This document shows positions 8,053 to 15,793 of a DNA stretch of 64,000 nt, piece after piece. Made by a program: the position numbers and the translations under genes. The notes below the pieces were generated by a model. It worked only from the letters and a program-made list of their open reading frames with translations. It searched no databases and had not been told where the DNA came from. Numbering within the stretch: position 1 is the stretch's first letter; each line of letters opens with the position of its first letter. This DNA comes from Amycolatopsis rubida (GTDB taxonomy: Bacteria > Actinomycetota > Actinomycetes > Mycobacteriales > Pseudonocardiaceae): contig NZ_FOWC01000013.1 in assembly GCF_900115345.1 (NCBI RefSeq), forward strand, positions 1-64,000, given 5' to 3'.

Positions 8053-9600
8053 TCACACGGTTGCCTCCACCGGGGTGTTGAGCAGGCGCGACAGGGCGTC
8101 CGCGAGCGGGACCTCCGACGAGGAATGCCAGCCGACGACGGCGTCCGGCCGGAGCAGCAGCGCACCGTCTGAAGGCAGTTCCGTCTCGGCCAGCCACTCC
8201 TCGTCCGAGATGGGAACGAGGCGGAGGCCCAGCCGGTCGGCTTCGGCTGTCCACCGGGTGCTCTCCGGTCCGCAGAGCAAGGTGAAGCCAGGCACCGCCA
8301 AGTCCACTGTGGACGTCGTGGCGTCGAGCCAAGCGTGCGGCACCCGGGTGCCTGGACGACCGGCCGGGCCGTACCGGTCTTCCGGTGCGGGACCGCGTCC
8401 GTCCGGGACGAAGGCACCGTGTTCGTATTGCACGCCGAACAGCGCGGCGAGCGGGTCGACGCTCGGCGCGTCGTCGCTGGTGATCGTGGCGAGCATGGTG
8501 CCGAGATGGCCGCTGGCCATGCTGGAGAACTCCGCTGTCGCGTACCCGATCGGGTACCGCTCGGCGTGGTAGGTGTCGAGCAGGGCGGGCGTCGCCGTGC
8601 CGGCCAGTACCGCGGCGAGCTTCCAGGCGAGGTTGGCTACGTCCGCGATCGCGGTATTCGCACCCGCGGCGGCCATCGGCGGCATCGCGTGCGCGGCGTC
8701 GCCGGCCAGGAAGATCCGGCCGAGGGAGAACCGGTCGGCCACGTACATCCCTGACTCCCAGTGCATCCGGCTGAGCACTTCCACCTCAAGGTCCGGCACG
8801 CCGACGACGGTGCGCAGCAATGCGCGCCAGCCGTCCTCGCCCAGGGAATCCGAACCGGGGAAGTCGGAGGTGGAGAAGAGCCACCGGTCGGTGCCGTTGA
8901 CGGACACGAACGCGCCGGAGGCGGCCGGGTTTTCGATCCGGCACAGGTTGAACGGTTTGTCCCGGACGAGCTCGGCGAGGTCGGCACGGAAGCAGACGTC
9001 GAGGTTGTCGGCCAGGTGCCCGTGCCCGCTGCGCGGAATGTCGAGCGCGGTGCGGATCGGACTGCGCGCGCCGTCCGCCGCGATCAGATATTCGGCGCTG
9101 ACCTGGTACGGCTCGCCGTCGGCCGGGCGCAGCTGGGCGGTGATCCCGGTGTCGTCATGGTCGAACGACACCAGTTCGGTGCCGAAGCGAACCGACACGC
9201 CCCGCTCGGCAGCGGCCTGCCGCAGCACCGGCTCCAGCACGTCCTGCGGACACAACACGCTTGGCGCTGGGCTGAGGCTGGGCATCTTGCCGTGCTGGAC
9301 GAGTCGTTCGCGCACGGTTTCAGTGACCTCCGGCCAGGTCGCGTCGGCCAATGTGGTGCCGGAGAGCATTCCGGTGAACGACGCGAGCGGTGCGCTGGCT
9401 TGCTCGACCTGGTCCATGAGGCCGAGCCAGCGGAACACTTCGGTGCTGCGCGGGTTGAACCGGCGTGCTTTCGGCTGCGGGGACGTGCCCGCGTGCTTCT
9501 CGACCAGCACCGGTGCTGCTCCCTCGCGGTGCAGCAGCAGTGCCGCGGTGAGTCCGGCGATCCCTCCGCCGCAGATCAGAACAGGAATTCGTGCAGTCAT
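8053..9600 (-). CDS. FAD-dependent aromatic-ring monooxygenase (PheA/TfdB type)
   Basis: A 515-residue group A flavoprotein hydroxylase. The N-terminus has the FAD dinucleotide motif GGGIAGLTAALLLHREG (residues about 9-25). The DG-type motif is EYLIAADGARSPIR (about 167-180) and the second FAD motif GRIFLAGDAAHAMPP (about 293-307). A thioredoxin-like C-terminal domain follows, as in phenol hydroxylase-like and tetracycline/rifampicin-type monooxygenases. Substrate cannot be read from sequence; detoxification or degradation of an aromatic compound is likely. It is divergent from a TetR regulator and its start lies about 20 bases from a triple operator, so it should be inducible by the ligand of that regulator. 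The ATG at 9600 is the only start outside the operator. Confidence 0.88.
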   Translation of the reverse strand: MTARIPVLICGGGIAGLTAALLLHREGAAPVLVEKHAGTSPQPKARRFNPRSTEVFRWLGLMDQVEQASAPLASFTGMLSGTTLADATWPEVTETVRERLVQHGKMPSLSPAPSVLCPQDVLEPVLRQAAAERGVSVRFGTELVSFDHDDTGITAQLRPADGEPYQVSAEYLIAADGARSPIRTALDIPRSGHGHLADNLDVCFRADLAELVRDKPFNLCRIENPAASGAFVSVNGTDRWLFSTSDFPGSDSLGEDGWRALLRTVVGVPDLEVEVLSRMHWESGMYVADRFSLGRIFLAGDAAHAMPPMAAAGANTAIADVANLAWKLAAVLAGTATPALLDTYHAERYPIGYATAEFSSMASGHLGTMLATITSDDAPSVDPLAALFGVQYEHGAFVPDGRGPAPEDRYGPAGRPGTRVPHAWLDATTSTVDLAVPGFTLLCGPESTRWTAEADRLGLRLVPISDEEWLAETELPSDGALLLRPDAVVGWHSSSEVPLADALSRLLNTPVEATV

Positions 9601-9619
9601 CTCATAACCCCCAGGGTCG

Positions 9620-9669
9620 TGTACGTTGTACATCTTGTGTACGTTGTACATGACGATGTACTGTGTACG
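9620..9669. promoter_or_regulatory. Triple TetR operator between the monooxygenase and tetR
   Basis: TGTAC-GTT-GTACA occurs at 9620-9632 and 9638-9650 as perfect palindromes, and a third imperfect copy TGTAC-TGT-GTACG at 9657-9669. Centres are 18 and 19 bp apart, placing the copies nearly on one DNA face. They fill the whole space between the divergent promoters, so one regulator would control both genes. Confidence 0.82.
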
Positions 9670-9695
9670 CAAGCGGGCTGGAGACAAGGAGATGA

Positions 9696-10676
9696 ATGGG
9701 AGATCAAGGGCCGACACCGCCGATTTGGCTGTTGCCCGAGCCGCCGGAACGCGGATGGGGCCTCGGGCGAGTAGATATCGTCAACGCAGCCGTGCGACTG
9801 GCCGACCACGGCGGCGCGGAGGCGCTCACGATGCGGGCCGTGGCGAAGGAGCTGGGCGCGTCCACCCCGATGTCGCTGTATCGCTACGTGCACAGCAAAG
9901 ACGGTCTGGTGGACCTGATGCTGGACCTGGCGAACGGCGAGGTGCGCACCCCGGAAGTCCCGGGCGAGGACTGGCGGGGCGAGCTGACGGCCGTCGCGGT
10001 CGACACGTGGGCGATGACGAAGCGGCATCCGTGGTACGCGCGGCTCGTGCACCAACGACCTCCGGCCGGGCCGAACGCGAGTAGACGGACCGAGTTCGTG
10101 CTGGCGACCTTCGACCGGCTGGGCCAGGACCTCGCGTCGGCACTCGGGTACGCGCGGCTGCTCGACGGATACGTCACCGGTCAGGCGCTGCAGTGGGCGG
10201 AAGAGCGGGCGATGTGGCAGCGCAACGCGTTCGTCGACGTGGTGGACGTGCAGCGGCAGGCGCGGGCTTGGTTCGGCGACGTCGTGTCGGAGGACGGGCC
10301 GTATCCGCTGCTCGTACGGGTGCTGGAGAGCTTTCTGTCCGAGCGGCACGACGCGGCGGGTGAGAGCGGCGCGGTCAGTGCGGACGGTGGCGGACCGGAC
10401 GTGGAGCCGGACGCATCTGGCCGGGTGGCTGGTGCCGGTAAGCCGGGCGCTCGGCCGGGTGCGGAGGCGGCCGGGGCTAGGCGCGTCGTCGAGGCGGACC
10501 GCGAGCTTGCCGGGTCCGCTCAGGTTGCTGGGTCGGGCCAGGAAGGCTCGGGCCAGGTGGCGGATGCGCACGCTCCCGCTGACGCGCGGACGGTGGCCGA
10601 GGCGGCGGCCGAGGACGCGCAGTTCGAGCTTGGCCTCGAATGTCTGCTGGACGGCATCGCCGCGCGGCTTCGCTAG
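9696..10676 (+). CDS. TetR family transcriptional regulator with low-complexity insertion
   Basis: A 326-residue repressor. Residues about 22-70 form the TetR helix-turn-helix (IVNAAVRLADHGGAEALTMR, ELGASTPMSLYRYVHSKDGL). The ligand/dimer domain runs to about 215 and ends with FELGLECLLDGIAARLR, the normal end of this subfamily. Between about 216 and 300 lies an Ala/Gly/Glu-rich low-complexity stretch, which makes the protein about 90 residues longer than usual. The ATG at 9696 follows AAGGAG at only 4 bases. It presumably binds the triple operator at 9620-9669 and controls itself and the FAD monooxygenase. Confidence 0.88.
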   Translation: MGDQGPTPPIWLLPEPPERGWGLGRVDIVNAAVRLADHGGAEALTMRAVAKELGASTPMSLYRYVHSKDGLVDLMLDLANGEVRTPEVPGEDWRGELTAVAVDTWAMTKRHPWYARLVHQRPPAGPNASRRTEFVLATFDRLGQDLASALGYARLLDGYVTGQALQWAEERAMWQRNAFVDVVDVQRQARAWFGDVVSEDGPYPLLVRVLESFLSERHDAAGESGAVSADGGGPDVEPDASGRVAGAGKPGARPGAEAAGARRVVEADRELAGSAQVAGSGQEGSGQVADAHAPADARTVAEAAAEDAQFELGLECLLDGIAARLR

Positions 10677-10711
10677 GTTGGTCGCCTGGACCGGCTGCTG
10701 GGGATGTTGAC

Positions 10712-10816
10712 GTGAAGTTCCTGCTGGTAACGCACATGAACCCTGAGGAGACCCGACAGGAGGTGATGGACGGGCACGCTGACTTCATCGCCAAGATCCG
10801 TGCGTCCGGCGAGTGA
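10712..10816 (+). pseudogene. N-terminal fragment of a YciI-like (YCII) gene
   Basis: GTG-initiated frame of 34 residues reading MKFLLVTHMNPEE and then MDGHADFIAKIRASGE before a stop. This matches the beginning of actinobacterial YciI-related proteins of about 110-120 residues; the remaining two thirds are missing. The next recognisable sequence is the end of an ECF sigma factor of the type normally encoded beside YciI genes, so a deletion probably joined the two. Confidence 0.6.
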
Positions 10817-10863
10817 TCAACACGCCGGCGGGCGGGGGACAGCGCACGACCAGGCGGCTGGCG

Positions 10864-11036
10864 CCGATTCCACTGACTGGGCGCAGACCCTGGAGTTGTA
10901 CGGCCTGCTCGAACTCGCTGGCGACCCCGCGGGTGCGCACGAGCATTACCTGCGCGCGGCGAAACGGACGAGCAGCATTCCGGAGCACCGGTACCTCCAG
11001 TCGACGGCGGCGAAGTTCCTTCCGCACGGGAAGTAG
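10864..11036 (+). pseudogene. Remnant of an ECF sigma factor (YciI-associated, DUF6596 type)
   Basis: The frame contains DSTDWAQTLELYGLLE joined directly to LAGDPAGAHEHYLRAAKRT and IPEHRYLQ. In intact sigma factors of this group these two blocks are about 50-60 residues apart, the first lying in the middle of the C-terminal domain and the second near the end. Sigma-2 and sigma-4 domains are absent. It is therefore a twice-deleted remnant that cannot act as a sigma factor. Confidence 0.6.
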
Positions 11037-11364
11037 GCGGGCTGGCGGGTTGCTTGGCCAGTCGGCGGGGGACGGTCAGCTCGGCGGGGAGCGGATTAAC
11101 CGCCTGAGGCTACGGAGACTGCCCCTGCCAGGACTTCTCGCGCGCGGAGCGTGCGGCGCGCTGGCTGCGGATCCAGCTGGCGACGGGCGTGAGCTGCGGA
11201 TTAGTGCATGCCGGAGGTGTGCTGGCGGCGGGTTAACGCATGCCGGAGGTGTGCTGGCGGCGGGCGGGTTCGTGGTGAACCGGGAGGGTTGGCTGGGTGA
11301 GCTTTGCCGAAGAGGAGCGGAGTGAGCGGGAGGACTCGGGGATTCCGGAACGGAACAAGACCGG
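11037..11364. other. Intergenic region, no gene recognised
   Basis: Sequence between the sigma-factor remnant and the DDN-like gene. A short direct repeat (GCATGCCGGAGGTGTGCTGGCGGCGGG, two copies near 11206 and 11237, given here as GCATGCCGGAGGTGTGCTGG) is visible. No protein recognised. Confidence 0.4.
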
Positions 11365-11844
11365 TCAAGCGGCTGGGTTTGTGCGTTCCAGGAGGAATAC
11401 CCGGATTTCGCGGTGGGCGGCGCGTTCGGCGTAGCGGTCGTAGGCCGGCCAGTAGGAGGCGACGGCGTCCCACATTTCCTGACGTTCGGCGTCTTTGAGA
11501 AGACGGCCGCGGACTGCCACGGTGCGGCCGTGGACGGAGACTGTCGCGTCGGGGCGGGACAGGAGGTTTGCCGTCCAGGCGGGGTGATGTTCGCCGCCCC
11601 AGTTGGAGCCGATCACGACGTATCCGCCGGAGTGTTCGACGTACAGCAGCGGGACCTGGCGTGGTTCGCCGGAGGTGCGGCCGATCGTGGTGAGCAGCAG
11701 GGTGCGCAATCCGACTGCCGCGCCTACGCCCATGCGGCCGCCGCTGATGCGGAGGAGCAGGCGGTCGGCGGGCATCATCGCTTGGCCGAACGCGGCGAAT
11801 GCCTTGCTGCGGCCCAAACCGGCGAAAATCCTGCGCAATTCCAT
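11365..11844 (-). CDS. F420-dependent nitroreductase-family oxidoreductase (DDN-like)
   Basis: A 159-residue split-beta-barrel protein of the deazaflavin-dependent nitroreductase family. It shows TIGRTSGEPRQVPLLYVE (about 54-71), VIGSNWGGEHHPAWTANL (about 76-93) and a C-terminal REIRVFLLERT. Relatives such as mycobacterial Ddn reduce quinones, nitroimidazoles or other substrates with F420H2. The natural substrate here is unknown. The ATG at 11844 gives the normal short N-terminus; upstream in-frame sequence is Arg/Ala/Pro-rich noncoding DNA. It stands alone with no visible operon partner. Confidence 0.85.
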   Translation of the reverse strand: MELRRIFAGLGRSKAFAAFGQAMMPADRLLLRISGGRMGVGAAVGLRTLLLTTIGRTSGEPRQVPLLYVEHSGGYVVIGSNWGGEHHPAWTANLLSRPDATVSVHGRTVAVRGRLLKDAERQEMWDAVASYWPAYDRYAERAAHREIRVFLLERTNPAA

Positions 11845-12695
11845 GGGGCGCAGCCTACGGGGCCGTGAGGGGGAGGCTGGTGGGCGGCGGCTTGGGCGGG
11901 ACAGTGCGGCGGGGCGGCGGTCGTGCGGGATTGGCCGTGCGGGACCGGTTGGCGAGCGGGGCGGGGTTCGGGCGGCGAGGGGACGAGCGGAGCGGCGGAA
12001 GCGGGCCGATAGCCGGGCGGCGGCTGGCGATGGAATGCCAGCGGTTCGTGCGTGGAACATGGTCTTCGGTAGACCGGCCTCGGGGGCGTTGATGGTTGGG
12101 CGGCGGGAGGAATGTGAGCAGCCCGGCTGAGTCGCGCGCTGGGCTGTCGGGCGGGGAACCGCAGAGAGTGCTGCTGGGCGGGTGGCCGAGGTCAGCGGCG
12201 GCGATGCCGAGCAGCAGCCCGCGGTAGCCGGACGGGCGGAACGGCAGGCAGTTCGGCTGAGTCTCGCAGTAGGTTGTCGGGCGGGAAATCGCGGAGGGTG
12301 CTGAGGGCCGGGTGGTCGCGGCGGGCGAAAGGAACGTCAGTCGTCCAACTGCGCCACGGTGGGCTGGCAGGCCGAGGGAGCGCGGCGGGCTCTCATGGGC
12401 GCGGCGGTCGAGGGCGAGAAATGTCCGCAGCTCGCGGGTGGCTTGTGGCAGGTAGGTGCCGATGGTCGCGGAGGCGGATAGGTGCCGATGGTCGCGGAGG
12501 CAGATAGGTGGAGTCCTGCCCGCGATCCGCGGCTAGCAGGTGACGAGGGCCAGATGGCGGGGCGAGCGTGGGGAAGCACGGCCGGTTGAGAGCTGACGAT
12601 CGTCGCCTCAATGTTGGGGTTCCTCGACGGCATAGGTAAGGGGGCCGCACGACGGGCGGGCAGGGGGAACCGGAGCAGGGCGAGGAGGCGAGGGG
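11845..12695. other. Gene-free stretch of 0.85 kb with degenerate direct repeats
   Basis: No gene recognised. A block of about 62 bp starting CGGCTGAGTC at 12124 recurs, diverged, at 12254 (distance 130). A 26-bp unit containing TAGGTGCCGATGGTCGCGG is tandemly repeated at 12453 and 12479. These local duplications suggest relaxed, decaying DNA. Confidence 0.5.
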
Positions 12696-13430
12696 CTAGA
12701 ACCCGCTGGTAGTCAGCTTCAGGAGGGCGTCGGTCAGAGCGGCAGCGTGGTCCACCAGGTAGAAATGGCCGCCCGGGTAGGTGGTCAGGGTGAAGTCCCC
12801 GCTGGTGTGGGACGACCAGGCTTGCACGTCGTCCACTGGGGCATGGGGGTCGGCGTCTCCGGTGTGGGCGTGGATGGGCGCGGCTAGCGGGCCTGGGCTT
12901 GGGCGGTACGTCTCGACAGCCGTGTAGTCCGCGCGCAGGGCCGGGAGGAACAGTTCTCTCAGTTCGGGATCTCGCAGCACCTTCGGATCAGTGCCTGCCA
13001 AGCCTTCGATCTCGGACAGCAAACCGTCGTCGTCTTGGAGGTGGATTTGTTCGTTTACCAGGCGGGACGGGGCTCGGCGGCCGGAGATGACCACTGCTTC
13101 CGCGGGCGTGCCCCTTGCCTCCAGGCGCAGGCCGACCTCGTACGCGAGCGTCGCGCCCATGCTGTGGCCGAACAGCACTACGGGCAGGTCGAGCCACGCC
13201 AGAAGGGCTTGGGTGACGCCGTCCGCCAGTTCTTCGATGGTGTGCAACGCTGGTTCGGCCATTCGGTCTTGGCGGCCGGGGTATTGCACTGCCAGGACGT
13301 CGACGGCTGGGGACAGCGACTTCGACAGCGGGTGGAAGAACGGGGCTGCGCCGCCGGCGTGCGGCAGGCACACCACCCTGGCGGGGGCGTCGTCGGCGGG
13401 GTGGAAGCGGCGTAGCCACGAGTCCGTCAT
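12696..13430 (-). CDS. Type II thioesterase (alpha/beta hydrolase, PKS/NRPS editing type)
   Basis: A 244-residue thioesterase. VCLPHAGGAAPFFHPL (about 20-35) forms the oxyanion region, LFGHSMGATLAYEVGLRLE (about 86-104) carries the nucleophile Ser in GHSMG, and GGHFYLVDHA near the C-terminus carries the catalytic His. Such enzymes remove wrong or stalled acyl groups from carrier proteins of polyketide synthases and peptide synthetases. No PKS/NRPS gene is in the window, so it would act in trans. Its ATG overlaps the stop of the upstream sialidase gene (ATGA), indicating translational coupling, an unusual partnership. Confidence 0.9.
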   Translation of the reverse strand: MTDSWLRRFHPADDAPARVVCLPHAGGAAPFFHPLSKSLSPAVDVLAVQYPGRQDRMAEPALHTIEELADGVTQALLAWLDLPVVLFGHSMGATLAYEVGLRLEARGTPAEAVVISGRRAPSRLVNEQIHLQDDDGLLSEIEGLAGTDPKVLRDPELRELFLPALRADYTAVETYRPSPGPLAAPIHAHTGDADPHAPVDDVQAWSSHTSGDFTLTTYPGGHFYLVDHAAALTDALLKLTTSGF

Positions 13431-14617
13431 GCGGGCGATTTTACCGGGGACGGCCGCGGGTACAGGGGCAAGCGGCGGAATTCGATCTTTTCGTACGCGC
13501 TGGTGACGCCGGTCTCGAACAGGACTCCGACGGTGAAAGGGTCTGGCTGTACCAGGTCGGAGTACCCGGCGGGGGCGTCGGCGAGAACGGTGGACGGTTG
13601 CCAGGTTCTGCCTCGGTCTGAGCTGGTCCTGAGTTGCATCGTGCGGCGAACCGCTGGATCGGACGGGCCGGAGTAGAGGAGTACGCGGCGGTTCGTCGTT
13701 TGCAGGGCGCTGCCTTCTACCTTCGGACCGGACAGGGTTGGCTGCACTTGGTAGGGGCGGGTCAGGGTGCGGCCGCCGTCGGTGCTGTAGGCGTCCAGGC
13801 GGTTCTCGGGCGCGGAGCCTTGGTTGCGGCTCGAGAAATACACCGTGCCGTCGGATAGTTCGGTGGCGGTGGTTTCGTTGGGGGCGAGGACGCCGTCGGT
13901 CGGGTCGTCGGTGAAGCCGATGTGCCAGGTGCGGCCGTTGTCGTCGCTGTAGAGGTCGTGGCCGCCGTAGTACTTGGCTTCGGTTCCCACGTCGGCGGAG
14001 CCCGCGGGTGGGGCGCTGGAGTGGTTGGCGGGGACGATGATTCGCCCGGCGTGGCGGCCGTGGTGGAGGAGGGTGGCGTGGCCGGGGGCGGTGGCATACC
14101 AGCGCCAGGACGGGAGTTTTGCCGTGGCGGTGAGGTCGCGGGCCGGGGTCCAGGTGCGGCCGTTGTCGGGGCTGCGCCGGACGAAGACCCGGCGGCTGTC
14201 TTGGGGGGACACGGTGCCGGACATGATGGCTTTCTCGCTGACGGGTCCGTTGTGGACAGTCAAGAGCACCAGGTCGCCGTTGCGGGCTGCGACGGGGGTC
14301 GGGTTTCCGGCGGTGGCCTCGCCGTTGCTGTCGACTACGCGCAGCTCGCCCCAGGTGCAGCCGCCGTCGTGGGAGGTTTTGGCGACGGTGTGGATCGCGC
14401 CGGAGTCTCCGGGGGAGTCGCGGCGGCCTTCGGCGAAGGCGAGCAGCGAGTTGTTCGCCGCGCGGACCACCGCGGGGATGCGGAAGGTGTGGTAGCCCTC
14501 GGTGCCCGAGACGAACGGGGCCGACGACGTGCAGCTGCCGTGCGCGCTGGCCCGCGGGGCCGGGACGACGCTCAAGATCGTTGCGGCGAGCGCGAGCGTG
14601 ATTGTTCTCGGGAGCAC
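13427..14617 (-). CDS. Secreted exo-alpha-sialidase (neuraminidase)
   Basis: A 396-residue protein of the GH33 sialidase fold. A Sec signal peptide (VLPRTITLALAATILSVV, cleavage near ASA-HG) precedes the beta propeller. The RIP motif is FRIPAVV, and five Asp boxes are visible: SHDGGCTW, SPDNGRTW, SDDNGRTW, STDGGRTL and SSDRGRTW. It should hydrolyse terminal sialic acids from glycans outside the cell. The GTG at 14617 is preferred because the longer frame to 14701 would include the promoter. The next gene on the strand, a type II thioesterase, overlaps by four bases. Confidence 0.88.
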   Translation of the reverse strand: MLPRTITLALAATILSVVPAPRASAHGSCTSSAPFVSGTEGYHTFRIPAVVRAANNSLLAFAEGRRDSPGDSGAIHTVAKTSHDGGCTWGELRVVDSNGEATAGNPTPVAARNGDLVLLTVHNGPVSEKAIMSGTVSPQDSRRVFVRRSPDNGRTWTPARDLTATAKLPSWRWYATAPGHATLLHHGRHAGRIIVPANHSSAPPAGSADVGTEAKYYGGHDLYSDDNGRTWHIGFTDDPTDGVLAPNETTATELSDGTVYFSSRNQGSAPENRLDAYSTDGGRTLTRPYQVQPTLSGPKVEGSALQTTNRRVLLYSGPSDPAVRRTMQLRTSSDRGRTWQPSTVLADAPAGYSDLVQPDPFTVGVLFETGVTSAYEKIEFRRLPLYPRPSPVKSPA

Positions 14618-14646
14618 CGGGGGGACCGCCTCTCGCTCCGGACGTG

Positions 14647-14701
14647 GGATGTCCGACGTCCTATGTCCGGAGAACTTAGAGAGGCGGTCGCGCGGCGTCA
14701 A
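14647..14701 (-). promoter_or_regulatory. Sialidase promoter with operator-like palindrome
   Basis: On the minus strand TTGACG (14696-14701), a 17-base spacer and TAAGTT (14673-14678) form a good vegetative promoter. Just downstream lies the imperfect palindrome GGACGTCGGACATCC (14647-14661), repeated in part as TCCGGACATAG (14661-14671). This placement would let a repressor block the start of transcription; sialidase genes often respond to sialic acid through GntR-type repressors, but no such gene is adjacent. Confidence 0.6.
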
Positions 14702-15744
14702 GACTCCGGATCGGTGGCGGTCGCGCGGACGGTTCCGGTCTCGGCGGTCGCGGTGATCCGCAGCGGGGCGGTGCCGGTCGGGCGTACTCGCATGATTTCC
14801 GCGGCTACCGGGGCGGCCAGGCGGGTGCGCAGGGTCCGGCGCAGGCCGCGGGCGCCGTATACCGGGTCGAAGCCTTGATCGGCCAGCAGGCGGACGGCGG
14901 ACTCGGCTACCTGGAGGTCGACGCCGCGGCGGCGGAGTCTCGTGCGCAGCAGGTCGGTTTCGAGGCGGGCGACTTGTTCGATGGTGGTGCGGTCCAGTTC
15001 GTCGAAGATCACCGTTTCGTCGATGCGGTTCAGGAATTCCGGGTCGAAGAACGACTGCAGGGCTTTGTCGACAACGGTGCGGCGGGTGTGGCCGCGGTCC
15101 AGGAGCGCGCGCCAGCGGGAACCTCGGCGGCGAGCCAGTTCTTTCGAGCCCAGGTTCGAGGTGAGGAAGACGAAGCTGTTGCGGAAGGAGATCTTCTCCT
15201 GGCCGTTCGCGAGACGCAGCATTCCGTTGTCCAGGACGCCCAGAAGCGCGCGCAGGACGGTGGGGTGGGCTTTTTCCACCTCGTCGAAGAGGACGATTCC
15301 GGGAGTGTACGGGTCACCCTCCACAGTGGACCGGTCGAAGACGGTGAAGGCTTCCTTGCTGCCCGCGTAACCGGGCGGGGCGCCGTTGAAGGAGGCCGCG
15401 TAGTGCTCTTGGGCGAGAGAGTTCATGTCCACTCGGCACAGGTCGTCCGGGCCGGAGCGCAGGGCGGCGGCTACTTGGCGGACCAGTTCGGTTTTGCCTA
15501 CGCCGGTGGGGCCGAGAAGCAGGACTGTCGCGGGTGGACGGTCGGGTTCCGTCGCGCCCGCGCGGGCCAGGGTGATGGCCCGGACGACGGCGTCGATGGC
15601 TGGGTCTTGGCCAAGGACGCGGCTGCGCAGGCGTCGCGCCAAAGCATCGGGGGTGTCCGGCGCGGACGGAACGGGGCAGGCGGCCGGAGCGGCTGGCTGC
15701 CGGTTCCGGTTCTGGTCGTGGTACCTGTCGGTGATGAACGGCAT
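14698..15744 (-). CDS. amiB: Clp-type AAA+ ATPase, AmiB-like
   Basis: A 348-residue protein with one AAA+ module of the Clp second-domain type. Walker A is GPTGVGKTE (about 77-85), Walker B is VLFDEVEKAH (about 146-155), sensor motif FLTSNLGS, and the C-terminal Clp domain DPEFLNRIDE to YGARGLRRT. There is no N-terminal Clp repeat domain. Pseudomonas aeruginosa amidase operons (amiEBCRS) encode AmiB, a Clp-related ATPase of similar size next to amiE, so this is its likely counterpart. AAAGGACACC precedes the ATG. It is the last gene of amiS-amiE-amiB, 49 bases after amiE. Its role, possibly assembling or unfolding the amidase or a sensor, is unproven. Confidence 0.82.
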   Translation of the reverse strand: MPFITDRYHDQNRNRQPAAPAACPVPSAPDTPDALARRLRSRVLGQDPAIDAVVRAITLARAGATEPDRPPATVLLLGPTGVGKTELVRQVAAALRSGPDDLCRVDMNSLAQEHYAASFNGAPPGYAGSKEAFTVFDRSTVEGDPYTPGIVLFDEVEKAHPTVLRALLGVLDNGMLRLANGQEKISFRNSFVFLTSNLGSKELARRRGSRWRALLDRGHTRRTVVDKALQSFFDPEFLNRIDETVIFDELDRTTIEQVARLETDLLRTRLRRRGVDLQVAESAVRLLADQGFDPVYGARGLRRTLRTRLAAPVAAEIMRVRPTGTAPLRITATAETGTVRATATDPES

Positions 15745-15793
15745 GGTGTCCTTTCCCTGAACCGAAAAACCGGAACCGGCGGCCAGCGGAGGA

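Noticed and set aside
7392..8081. Frame of 229 codons in the stretch right of the Sua5/YciO gene
   Set aside because: No domain, poor start, and it runs into the antisense of the monooxygenase gene.
12696..13430. Type II thioesterase as part of a PKS/NRPS cluster
   Set aside because: No ketosynthase, adenylation or carrier domain gene exists in the window; one thioesterase does not make a cluster.
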